Positions 9,917-17,745 of a DNA stretch of 64,000 nucleotides are shown piece by piece. Source of the stretch: Gammaproteobacteria bacterium (lineage in GTDB: Bacteria > Pseudomonadota > Gammaproteobacteria > Pseudomonadales > Pseudohongiellaceae); the NCBI GenBank assembly GCA_041395725.1, contig JAWKZW010000001.1:2852001-2916000 (forward strand), in the 5' to 3' direction. The position numbers and the translations under genes were made by a program. The notes under the pieces were generated by a model. That model was not told the DNA's origin and did no database searches. It worked only from the letters and a program-made list of their open reading frames with translations. Every line of letters starts with the position of its first letter. Positions within the stretch are counted from its first letter, which is position 1.

Positions 9917-10039
9917 CAAGAGCCGATAGAACGAGTAGAAGCAAAGCAATGACAGTCGGGAGGCTTATGTCGCAGATAAGAGCGTACTTGCGGAGGACAA
10001 CAGGTGCACGGCCACCCTTCACAAGCCTGAGTGACGCCC

Positions 10040-10987
10040 ATGGGAGATGAAACTGACCGGTATCAGGATAAACAGACCGTAGCAGAGTATTGGGATAAGC
10101 ACACGGATGACACATTCACAGGAGATACCTATTGGTTGGCGCATCTCCATGTTTGCCGGCGTTTCCACAGGAAGTCAGTGGGCGGTGAAGAAAACTACCA
10201 CTGGGTAAATTTCTGTTCCGAGCGCTTTTTACGTGACGCAAACGATAAGCCTGCGCAACGGGTTCTGAATATAGGGTGTGGAGAGGGTGAATTGGATAGA
10301 TATCTCGTCAGCATAAACGCTGCCGAGTCTATAGATGCAATAGATATAGCACCAAACCGGATTAGGATCGCGAAGGAAAATGCCAGTCATGAGAATTGCG
10401 CTGACCGCATAAACTATACTGTATCCGACGCAGAGTCATCAGCCTTCCCGCGCAGCGATTACGACGCAATACTGTTCGATTCCTCACTGCACCATATCAA
10501 TAACCTTGAAGCTGTCATAGAGAGATGCAGGTTCAGTTTGAAATCAAACGGCGTGCTCATTGTGAACGAGTACATCGGTCCTAATCGCTACCGCTTTAAC
10601 GACCGGGAACTGGAAGCCATGCGAGCGGTGTTTCAACTGATACCGGAAAAATATCGCGTGTCTCACATGGAGCCCGATCGGGGCAAGGTAAGAAAGGAAA
10701 TGGGATTCCCTGACCCGCTGGAAGTAGAACGTGTTGATCCTTCGGAGGCTATTCGATCTGAAGACATTGTCAGTGCCATACGACAATTTTTTAATATCGA
10801 GGTGTTCAACCCACAGGGAGGTTCTCTGTTGCAGTTCGTATTGCAGGGTATCATCGGCAACTTTAGAGCAGGAGATGGCGAATCGGAGCGGATACTGGAT
10901 ATGTTGTTTGCCGTTGAAGATGCCTTGGTTGATGTGGGCGATATAGAGCCCCACTTTGCCTTGATTATTGCCAGACCCAAAAGTTAG
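10040..10987 (+). CDS. Class I SAM-dependent methyltransferase
   Basis: About 315 residues. Motif I VLNIGCGEGELD (about residues 74-85) and the acidic residue at the end of strand 2 (IDAIDIAPN) form the SAM site; the post-motif DAILFDSSLHH is typical. N- and C-terminal extensions probably recognise the substrate, which I cannot name. The open frame also offers GTG at 10031; I prefer ATG 10040, though neither has a good Shine-Dalgarno. It is followed after 11 bases by a second methyltransferase-like gene, and both are AT-richer than neighbours, suggesting joint transfer of a modification module. Confidence 0.75.
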   Translation: MGDETDRYQDKQTVAEYWDKHTDDTFTGDTYWLAHLHVCRRFHRKSVGGEENYHWVNFCSERFLRDANDKPAQRVLNIGCGEGELDRYLVSINAAESIDAIDIAPNRIRIAKENASHENCADRINYTVSDAESSAFPRSDYDAILFDSSLHHINNLEAVIERCRFSLKSNGVLIVNEYIGPNRYRFNDRELEAMRAVFQLIPEKYRVSHMEPDRGKVRKEMGFPDPLEVERVDPSEAIRSEDIVSAIRQFFNIEVFNPQGGSLLQFVLQGIIGNFRAGDGESERILDMLFAVEDALVDVGDIEPHFALIIARPKS

Positions 10988-10998
10988 CTGTCACCAGA

Positions 10999-11679
10999 AT
11001 GAAGCTGAACGCAGTCATCCCATGGGGTAGATCTCTGAGAGAATACCAGTCCATGTTTGCCTTGACGAAATCTGACCTGAACAAGTCAATTCTAGGCTGT
11101 GGTGATGGGCCTGCGAGTGCTAATGCAGAGATCACAGCGCTGGGAGGTAATATCGTTTCTGTGGACCCCATCTACCAGTTTAGCGCCGCACAGATTCGCT
11201 CAAGAATCGATGCGGTTTACCCGCAATTAATGACCAGGATGGAAGAAGATGAAAAGAAGTATGTCTGGTCAACCATCAAAGATGTAAATCAACTGGGAGA
11301 GATCCGCATGAGTGCGATGGAGACCTTCCTGTCTGACTATGAGTCAGCAAGTGAAGAAGGTCGGTATATCCCTGCGTGTCTACCGGATCTCCCGTTCCGC
11401 GATCATCAGTTTGAACTTGCTTTGTGTTCTCATTTTTTATTTCTTTATAGTGAGCAGGTCAATCTTGATCAGCATATTCGAGGCATAAGCGAGCTCTGTC
11501 GCGTGGCTGAGGAAGCGCGTGTCTATCCGCTATTGGCACTGGACGGTGTTATTTCGCCGCACTTAAAGCCTGTAACTGACGCGCTGGCAAAGGCTGGTGT
11601 TTCCGTGTCTTTGCAGCCAGTCGGTTATCAGTTCCAAAAAGGAGCTGTTGAAATGCTCGTTGCAAAGAGAATCGTATGA
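10999..11679 (+). CDS. SAM-dependent methyltransferase-like protein
   Basis: 226 residues. The segment SILGCGDGPASANAEITALG (about residues 30-49) has motif I followed by IVSVDP (strand 2 acidic residue), and the late segment LPFRDHQFELALCSHFLF resembles motif IV. The C-terminal half is less typical, so activity is not certain. It lies 11 bases after the preceding methyltransferase gene in the same direction and shares its AT-rich composition. The 7-bp repeat tract starts 14 bases after its stop codon. Confidence 0.65.
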   Translation: MKLNAVIPWGRSLREYQSMFALTKSDLNKSILGCGDGPASANAEITALGGNIVSVDPIYQFSAAQIRSRIDAVYPQLMTRMEEDEKKYVWSTIKDVNQLGEIRMSAMETFLSDYESASEEGRYIPACLPDLPFRDHQFELALCSHFLFLYSEQVNLDQHIRGISELCRVAEEARVYPLLALDGVISPHLKPVTDALAKAGVSVSLQPVGYQFQKGAVEMLVAKRIV

Positions 11680-11693
11680 CATGAGAATGCTTA

Positions 11694-11854
11694 CTGACTG
11701 CTGACTGCTGACTGCTGACTGCTGACTGCTGACTGCTGACTGCTGACTGCTGACTGCTGACTGCTGACTGCTGACTGCTGACTGCTGACTGCTGACTGCT
11801 GACTGCTGACTGCTGACTGCTGACTGCTGACTGCTGACTGCTGACTGCTGACTG
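11694..11854. repeat. Perfect 23-copy tandem 7-bp repeat (CTGACTG)
   Basis: 161 bp made of exactly 23 uninterrupted copies of CTGACTG. Because seven is not a multiple of three, all three minus-strand frames stay open and encode the same heptapeptide (QQSAVSS in rotation), which creates false ORFs; the plus strand is closed by TGA. It lies between the end of a methyltransferase gene and the ATG of a membrane protein only 20 bases downstream. Such perfect arrays mutate in copy number by slippage. Confidence 0.97.
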
Positions 11855-11873
11855 GCCTGGTGGAAACAAATTT

Positions 11874-12401
11874 ATGACAGGTGAAGACCAACTCATCCTG
11901 CTCGCAGAGATCTCGATCGCGCTGGCTGGATTCGCCGGTATCGTGGTGACCTATCAATTCCGGGATACGCACAAAATATCCCGCGGAAATGCCGTAGGGC
12001 TGGCACTGATCATTCACTGTGGGCTGGTGGATGGTTTCTTTGCGGTGTTACCCATGGCGGTATTTTTCCTGGGCGTCAGTGAGCAGTCGGCCTTTCGATT
12101 CAGCAGCGCGATGCACTGTGTGAACTATGCTCTCTATTACGCCTGGACGATTCGCAACATGCGGGGCGTACCCGTTCGCAATCAGGGGGCGAAAGTGTAC
12201 TTTCTCGCTCTTTATGCCCTGGGGGTAGGCGTTTTCGTAATCAACGTGCTCAATGCCCTGAACATCCACTTTCATGGCGAGTTCGGGCCTTACTTTCTGG
12301 CCTGTCTCCTGCCGTTAATGATAGCGGGTTACATGTTTGCCCGGCTGGTGTTGCGACCGCTCTGGCGAGCCCTCAGGGAAGCAGAGACTGACGCCACCTG
12401 A
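11874..12401 (+). CDS. Membrane protein of unknown function
   Basis: 175 residues with about five hydrophobic segments (near 7-25, 42-68, 80-93, 108-128 and 140-160). I do not recognise a named domain; the LAEISIALAGFAGIVVTYQF start recurs in small uncharacterised membrane proteins of Proteobacteria. The ATG is 20 bases downstream of the 7-bp tandem array, so promoter or leader length would vary with repeat number. It converges with the GDPD-like gene at 12495. Confidence 0.7.
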   Translation: MTGEDQLILLAEISIALAGFAGIVVTYQFRDTHKISRGNAVGLALIIHCGLVDGFFAVLPMAVFFLGVSEQSAFRFSSAMHCVNYALYYAWTIRNMRGVPVRNQGAKVYFLALYALGVGVFVINVLNALNIHFHGEFGPYFLACLLPLMIAGYMFARLVLRPLWRALREAETDAT

Positions 12402-12494
12402 TCAGGCTTCCCCGGGCATCAGCACCACCTTATTGCGAGTGCAGTTCGCGAATTCCTGGTCGCACTGCTGCCGGCTGGTTGCTGCTGGACCGGT

Positions 12495-13826
12495 TCACTG
12501 ATTCCAGCGACGGAAGAATCTGAACAGTGAGCGGGGCCGGGAGCGGGAGCGAATCTCGAATTGCTTTATCAGGTAGTCCCCGGCTACCGTGCCCGGATCA
12601 AGGCGGACGCGGGTAATCGGCGAGGATTCATTCAGACCTATCACCAGCTTGTTTACGCCCGCGTCCAGCCGTTCGGATTTGCGGCGCGTGGCTGAGAACT
12701 CCGGCTCCGACTGCGTGGTATAGAATATTTCCGCCACGGTGCTGTCTGGTACGTCGAGTTCGATATAAACACCGATGTCGCTGGTGGGACTCTCCAAAGG
12801 TGGAAAGTTTATATAGGGATCGCTGCCGGAGGCGGTGATTTCCAGTCGGCGTGCCGTCAGTTTGAGTCTGCTGATCTGGTTCGACGTCACGCTGGCCGGG
12901 TCAAAATCCTCGGCCAGATTATAGTGGGTCGTGGGCAGGTCAAAGAACAGTCTGATTCGCTCCGCCAGTTCTCTGGCTCTGGCTTCACTGGCCTGGAAAA
13001 GGGGGCTGTCTGCAGGGCTGAGCCCGCCCGCCGCTATGATGTTGCTTTCCCGTGTCAGGGATAAACTGTCTGTGTATATCTCATCGATGCCCAGAGACTT
13101 CAGGTACAGAAAATCCGCATAGTTGTTGATTGTATGGGCATAGGTGGGGATGCCCAGGTTGTCCAGTTCCCTGGGTAGATTCTGTTGGGATCGGTCGCTA
13201 TTCATGGTTACCGCCCACAACTCCATGCCGGGCAGGGTGTTCAGTACCGCCTGTGTGCCTCCCGGATACAGATAGAGGGTCCAGATCAGGTTTTCATAGC
13301 CCAGGTCCCTGGCCCGCTGGTATTCATCGGGCTGGTAGATCTGGGGGAAGATACGGGGCTGGTGTTGAGGGTAATGGGTGCTGATATGAGCCAGGGCGTC
13401 GATGTTACGCTCCTTCACATCCGTGATCAGTACTGCATCGGGGTGGTCGGAAAACCATGTCATGAAGGAGGCAAGTGTGCACTTGGTGACCGGTGAATGT
13501 TCCTCTACCAGTCGTTCAAATTCCTGTTGCGAAACCGGCTCTGTCGGAGGCAATCCGAAGCTTCTTGCAAAACTTTCCTCCCAGTCATGCAGGCATACAA
13601 GCTGCTGGTCGGATGTCCAGCTCAAATCGATTTCAAAGGCCCGGAAGCCGTCAGCATAATTGGCTTCCAGGGCTTCCAGAGAGTTGGTGTAAGTTTTTCC
13701 GTCTATCTGGCCGCCGGCATGGGCGATGCGGGGCAGCACCGGCTGCGGTTGCGCATCCAGCCCGGAGCCGATCAGCAGTGTCAGCAGAACCAAGGCTGGC
13801 CCGATCAGTCTGGTTGTTGAAGACAT
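12495..13826 (-). CDS. GDPD/PLC-like phosphodiesterase with C-terminal accessory domain
   Basis: 443 residues. A signal peptide or N-terminal anchor (about residues 5-25) precedes a GDPD-type TIM barrel (about 30-265): HAGG, TNSLEALEANYADGF, EIDLSWTSD and LHDWE are the family's catalytic His, Glu/Asp metal ligands and second His. A second domain of about 105 residues (about 330-435; from SDPYINFPPLE to VRLDPG and FEIRSR) is clearly similar to the C-terminus of the neighbouring sulfatase-fold enzyme. The gene starts at the last base of that enzyme's reading frame, so both are translated together. A periplasmic role in making or trimming glycerophosphate-modified glycans is inferred. Confidence 0.78.
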   Translation of the reverse strand: MSSTTRLIGPALVLLTLLIGSGLDAQPQPVLPRIAHAGGQIDGKTYTNSLEALEANYADGFRAFEIDLSWTSDQQLVCLHDWEESFARSFGLPPTEPVSQQEFERLVEEHSPVTKCTLASFMTWFSDHPDAVLITDVKERNIDALAHISTHYPQHQPRIFPQIYQPDEYQRARDLGYENLIWTLYLYPGGTQAVLNTLPGMELWAVTMNSDRSQQNLPRELDNLGIPTYAHTINNYADFLYLKSLGIDEIYTDSLSLTRESNIIAAGGLSPADSPLFQASEARARELAERIRLFFDLPTTHYNLAEDFDPASVTSNQISRLKLTARRLEITASGSDPYINFPPLESPTSDIGVYIELDVPDSTVAEIFYTTQSEPEFSATRRKSERLDAGVNKLVIGLNESSPITRVRLDPGTVAGDYLIKQFEIRSRSRPRSLFRFFRRWNQ

Positions 13827-15805
13827 CAGCGCGACCTGATCTCAAGTCTACTGATCAGGAAGCGGCCGGAACTGGCCCCCGGGTCGATCCGCAGCCTGCC
13901 GGTGCGGGCGACATCGTCGAGTCTGAAAACGATGTGGGTTTCACCACTCTGAGTGCCGAAGCTGATCGTTTGTTCCTCGGAGTAATCGGAGTTTTCTAGC
14001 GACGAATAATACAGCGTGATGGTGGACGCCTGCTCGGACTCGACGGTGATGTAAAGGCGGGTGTCTTCCGGGGTATCAATGGTCAGCTCCGGCAGGATGA
14101 AGTAGGGATCCCTGCCGGTTGAAGTGAAGGCGAGGCCCCGCCGGGAAAGCCTGGCATCCTGCACATGCTCCGAAAAATCCAGATCCGCCACACGTGATTG
14201 GTTCAGGGAGTACAGCAGGTTATTACTCCGGGAGGAAAGGTGATTGCTGTTGATGAAACGTAACGCTTCCCGGCGGGCACCAGATTCACTGGGGTCGTAC
14301 GGGCTGTCAATGCCTTCTTCCAGCAGGTCAATGCCGGCCAGAAAAGTGACGTTATGCCCAACGCCAAGTAAATTCAGAATAGTCGGTGCCAGGTCTACCG
14401 GGGTCGCCTGATCCTGCGCCTGATCATGGGGGGGCGTATTCAGAGCGGTGAAGTACAGGGTGCGCTCATAGTTCCTGGGGAACAGGGGTTGCGCGTTGTT
14501 ACGCATACCGAGATGGTCGGAGACCAGTACCACGATGGTCTCTTCATAGGCCGCATGCTGCTTTAACTGCTCCACGAACTTCCCAACCAGCTGGTCCGTG
14601 CAGTGCACGGCGTGCAGTATCGAATTGTCGATGGCCTCGAAGGGTTTGCACCCATGGGAAGGTTCCCCGGTGGGGTGATGGGTGTCCACCGTGAGCACCG
14701 TCAGGTTAAACGGCCGGCCTGTCTCTGCCAGCCTATTGAATTCGTCAATGGCCAGCGAGAACAACGAGTCATCGAACAGGCCCCAGCCACCCAGATAAGA
14801 TGGGTCAGGTAGTCTTGGGGCGAGTTCCTCCCGTCCCAGCACCTGATCAAAGCTGTGGGCTCTGAGAAATTCTCCTTTGCCGGCAAAATCCAGCGAGGCG
14901 CCTCCCATAAAAACCTGTTCGTAATCGGCCTTGTCGAGCACATCAGGCAGACACCAGGCGCGGTCGAGAAACCCGGTGAACAGGATGGCGTTACCGTCCA
15001 GGCCAAGGTTGTGCACCAAGGGCGTACCACACAGCGACGAGACGATACCGCCCATGGTCCATTCGCTGCCACGAACCTGGTTCAGGTTATCCAGTGCCCA
15101 GCCCTCTTCGGCAAAGCGGTTCAGGTTGGGTGTCAGCCCTGGAAAAACCGCGTTATCCGTATAGATTTTGCCCAGACCTTCCATGAACACCATGACCAGG
15201 TTTTTGCCGGCGGTAGCTGCCACATCAGCATTTTGCAGGGCGCTCTGATTCAGCTTCAGCCGCTCCCAGTCTATAGCGGACAAGGACAGCACCGCCGGTG
15301 ATGAGTCGCTATCCAGCGATGCCAGTGTTGTCTGCCTGAGCCCCGGGTCGAGCAGCAGTGCGGCGATGAGAAGGAGTGCCAGTACACCCCCTGTTGGCCT
15401 GATCGTGTCGAGGCGATTTCTGAAGTACAGGAAGCATAACCAGAGTGAGGTCAGCCAGGCCACAAACAGTGTTACCAGAGGCCAGTACACGGACCACGTT
15501 ACGCGCAGGGTGTCGAGATTGAAATGGAAATAAAATTGCTGATTGAAATAGCTGCCCTGCAGGTAATAGCTGAGGAATTGTCCAAAGAAATACAGGGCGA
15601 GCAGCGTAATAATTGTCAGCCCGGCCAGATTGCGTACCAGTCCGGGGCTGAGCCTGCCCAGTGCTGGCCCCAGAAACAGAATCAACAGGCCCAGCGATAA
15701 CAGTGCCGATAGCGTGATTGCAGGACTTTGTTCCAGGCTGAAGTACTGAGACCCGAGCACGGGCAGGGCAAACAGCACCAGAAAAAAAGTCTGCATGTGT
15801 TTCAT
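13826..15805 (-). CDS. LTA-synthase-like (sulfatase-fold) phosphoglycerol transferase
   Basis: 659 residues. Four or five N-terminal membrane helices (about 5-155) are followed by a periplasmic sulfatase-fold domain (about 195-520). Visible metal-site elements are VMVFMEGLG (Glu), the SEWTMGG nucleophile loop (Thr), VDTHHP (His) and LVSDHLG (Asp, His), as in LtaS and OpgB, which move phosphoglycerol onto polymers or glucans. The last 100 residues (TGRDPYFILPEL to RLRIDPG and LEIRSR) match the C-terminus of the downstream GDPD protein. GGAG lies eight bases before the ATG. It is the first gene of the pair. Confidence 0.82.
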   Translation of the reverse strand: MKHMQTFFLVLFALPVLGSQYFSLEQSPAITLSALLSLGLLILFLGPALGRLSPGLVRNLAGLTIITLLALYFFGQFLSYYLQGSYFNQQFYFHFNLDTLRVTWSVYWPLVTLFVAWLTSLWLCFLYFRNRLDTIRPTGGVLALLLIAALLLDPGLRQTTLASLDSDSSPAVLSLSAIDWERLKLNQSALQNADVAATAGKNLVMVFMEGLGKIYTDNAVFPGLTPNLNRFAEEGWALDNLNQVRGSEWTMGGIVSSLCGTPLVHNLGLDGNAILFTGFLDRAWCLPDVLDKADYEQVFMGGASLDFAGKGEFLRAHSFDQVLGREELAPRLPDPSYLGGWGLFDDSLFSLAIDEFNRLAETGRPFNLTVLTVDTHHPTGEPSHGCKPFEAIDNSILHAVHCTDQLVGKFVEQLKQHAAYEETIVVLVSDHLGMRNNAQPLFPRNYERTLYFTALNTPPHDQAQDQATPVDLAPTILNLLGVGHNVTFLAGIDLLEEGIDSPYDPSESGARREALRFINSNHLSSRSNNLLYSLNQSRVADLDFSEHVQDARLSRRGLAFTSTGRDPYFILPELTIDTPEDTRLYITVESEQASTITLYYSSLENSDYSEEQTISFGTQSGETHIVFRLDDVARTGRLRIDPGASSGRFLISRLEIRSR

Positions 15806-15913
15806 TGACCGCGCTCCGGGGGCTATGTGAGCAAGACCGTACTCGCCATCTCTCTGCCAGAATCGAAAATCACTTAGGTTACCTGCTGTTGGTCGTGCAG
15901 TCCAATTTTCGGG

Positions 15914-16063
15914 CTATCTGAGGGTGTGCAGAAAGTGCAGGTGATTCTCATACTGGCTGAGCAGGTTTGCCATTACCTGCTCTGGAGACCAGCCCATAAT
16001 GTCATAATCCTGCCCTCCCTCGCGAAGATGGACTTCGGCCCGGTAGTAGACATCAAGGTTGTC
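15914..16063 (-). pseudogene. C-terminal remnant of a BCCT-family betaine/choline transporter
   Basis: The end of the minus-strand frame reads VYYRAEVHLREGGQDYDIMG, WSPEQVMANLLSQYE and NHLHFLH, the hallmark cytoplasmic C-terminus of BetT-like BCCT transporters (…YDVMGYTKEQV…DQYE.HLHFLH). Nothing of the twelve membrane helices remains: upstream on the same strand, past about 16063, the DNA instead encodes a MarR-type protein on the opposite strand. The remnant keeps its natural stop codon at 15914. It cannot transport anything. Confidence 0.7.
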
Positions 16064-16093
16064 CGCCCGGACCTGGGTGCCGCTGGTCTGTAC

Positions 16094-16360
16094 CGGCTGG
16101 AGAAGAATGGTCTGGTCGTCAGGAATAAAATGGGTCCGGACAAAAGGGCGGTCAACCTGGTATTGACCCCTATGGGAAAAAGCAAAGTTCAGGATGCTCC
16201 GGAACTCCTGCAATCCGGCTTTCTCCGGGAATACCGTAAACTTGAAACCTGGGAGCAGCATATGTTGCTGTCGTCTATGCAGCGGATAGCCGCTATGATG
16301 AATGCAGAAGACATCGATGCTTCACCGATCCTCACTTTGGGGGAGTTGAAGCAAGAGTGA
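16094..16360 (+). pseudogene. C-terminal remnant of an EctR/CosR-like MarR regulator
   Basis: From about 16094 the plus frame gives YRLEKNGLVVRNK, PDKRAVNLVLTPMGKSK, LETWEQHMLLSSMQRIAAMM and IDASPIL. These are the wing and dimerisation helices of the MarR branch that includes ectoine/betaine regulators (WEQ.LLSSLQRIA.MM…DASPVL). The recognition helix and N-terminal dimer part are missing; the upstream residues in this frame are merely the antisense of the BCCT remnant. A GTG-started open frame (15926-16360) could be called as a gene but should not bind DNA normally. Confidence 0.65.
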
Positions 16361-16417
16361 GTCCGGTGACAGTCGCGGCAGTGTGAGGGCGCTCGCCGAG
16401 AGTAAGGTGGTCTGATA

Positions 16418-17086
16418 ATGAGAAAGCAGGCAAAGCGCCTATGCGATGAGATCAAGGCCGACGCTCGTCTGGTCGCCCGGTACACGGGCCGGGAAAAATT
16501 CAGCGAGCGGGTCATGCAGGCGATCACCGAGGTGGCGCGGGACAGCTTCGTGCCCGAAGACCTCAGGGCCGAGGCCTACGACAACCGCCCCCTGCCGATA
16601 GGCCATCAGCAGACCATTTCGCAGCCCTTCATTGTTGCCTTGATGACCGACCTGTTGAACCCGCAGCCGGGCCAGCGGGTTCTTGAAATAGGCACCGGTT
16701 CTGGCTATCAGGCCGCCATCCTCGCCAGACTGGTGGGCGAAGTCTACAGCATCGAGCGGATTGCAGGTTTGGCGGAAGCGGCGCAGCAGCGCTTGCAGAA
16801 CCTGGGCTATAGCAATGTTCACGTGCGCTGTGATGATGGCAACCAGGGCTGGCCCGAGGCCGCGCCTTTCGACGGGATCATCGTGACTGCCGCTGCCTCG
16901 GAAATTCCCGCCAGCCTGACCGAGCAACTGGCGCCGGGTGGTCGGCTGGTTATTCCCATCGGTCAGCGCTGGGGGCGGCAGTTGTTGATGCTGGTCTGCA
17001 AGGATGCAACCGGCAGGCTGCATAGGCGCGAAATACTGGATGTTGCCTTCGTGCCGTTACTGCCTGGAAAACAAGCAGAGCAGTAG
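16418..17086 (+). CDS. pcm: Protein-L-isoaspartate O-methyltransferase
   Basis: 222 residues, the usual length for Pcm. It methylates isoaspartyl residues in damaged proteins using SAM so that they can be repaired. Diagnostic blocks: FVPEDLRAEAYDNRPLPIG, QTISQPFIVALMTDLL, motif I VLEIGTGSGYQAAILA (about residues 88-103), the VYSIER strand-2 acid, and PAGG-like LAPGGRLVIPIG. AAGGTGG precedes ATG 16418. It appears to be a monocistronic cytoplasmic enzyme, lying just after the regulator remnant. Confidence 0.95.
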   Translation: MRKQAKRLCDEIKADARLVARYTGREKFSERVMQAITEVARDSFVPEDLRAEAYDNRPLPIGHQQTISQPFIVALMTDLLNPQPGQRVLEIGTGSGYQAAILARLVGEVYSIERIAGLAEAAQQRLQNLGYSNVHVRCDDGNQGWPEAAPFDGIIVTAAASEIPASLTEQLAPGGRLVIPIGQRWGRQLLMLVCKDATGRLHRREILDVAFVPLLPGKQAEQ

Positions 17087-17280
17087 TCAGGCAATTCCTC
17101 TCGCAATCATTCATTTCTCATTCTGTGGCCAGCAGAACGACCGTGATGCCGCCGCGGCCGATCGACTCACCCGGCGAGCGGCTGCCTGGTGCTTTAGCCA
17201 CGGGTGGCCTGCGTCACAGTGTCGCATTCTGTCAATTCCGTGAATGAAATTGATTTGTATCAAGCGGCAACCCCTGTAGC

Positions 17281-17552
17281 TAAGGAGAATCTGGTTAAGT
17301 ACCACAACGCTCTTCGGGAGTCTTTCGAGAGCCACTGCGCGGCGTCGTGCGCAGGGAATGGTCGATCCCTTGCCAGGCGCGACAACGCCTCGCCGTGGCG
17401 ACCGACAGGCCCCCGCCCGGCGCAGCCATCAGCAAAGGCGGCTGGCTTCGTTGCGCTGTCTTGACAGGCCGACCCATGCCGGCGGCAATGAGCCTTGCCA
17501 GCGAGCTCGTCTGAAGGCCGAAGCATTGTGGTACTTAATCAGAGGCTTCTTA
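17281..17552. repeat. MITE-like element with 30-bp inverted ends (family copy A)
   Basis: The ends 17281-17310 and 17523-17552 are inverted copies matching at about 25 of 30 positions (core TTGTGGTACTTAA). The interior is GC-rich, has no gene, and shares several blocks with the copy at 55216-55463 (for example CCCTTGCCAGGCGCGACAAC and GGCTGGCTTCG). No transposase is encoded, so if mobile it would depend on one elsewhere in the genome. Confidence 0.75.
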
Positions 17553-17573
17553 ATTGTAGATTAAGAAAACTCT

Positions 17574-17745
17574 GATTGAATACCGTAACGACTCTTAAAA
17601 AGGCACCCCGAGGGGTGCACAGTGGTCGGCAGCAGTAAACGTGGAGAGCTGACAGCTGCAGTGCGAAGCGGACAAGCCGCCTGCATGAATGTTCCGCCGA
17701 ATGTCGGAGCAGCCGGGAGCTATAAACCAATAGAGGATTTTTCCA
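17574..17745 (+). promoter_or_regulatory. Structured leader of the 17746 gene, possible regulatory RNA
   Basis: The stretch contains a perfect hairpin (GCACCCCGAGGGGTGC, 17603-17618), then nested stems around GCGG-ACAAG-CCGC (about 17668-17694) and TCCG/CGGA (about 17693-17708), ending shortly before a GAGGA ribosome site and ATG 17746. On the minus strand the first hairpin is followed by CTTTTT, so it could also act as a terminator in that direction. I cannot assign it to a known riboswitch class. Confidence 0.35.

Noticed and set aside
11694..11854. CRISPR array
   Set aside because: The units are contiguous 7-mers without spacers and there are no cas genes.
11549..12017. Minus-strand proteins with SSQQSAV repeats
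   Set aside because: They are automatic products of the 7-bp array, which leaves all three minus frames open.
15914..16261. A single 115-residue protein on the minus strand
   Set aside because: Only its last 45 residues match BCCT transporters; the first 65 are antisense to the MarR-type sequence.
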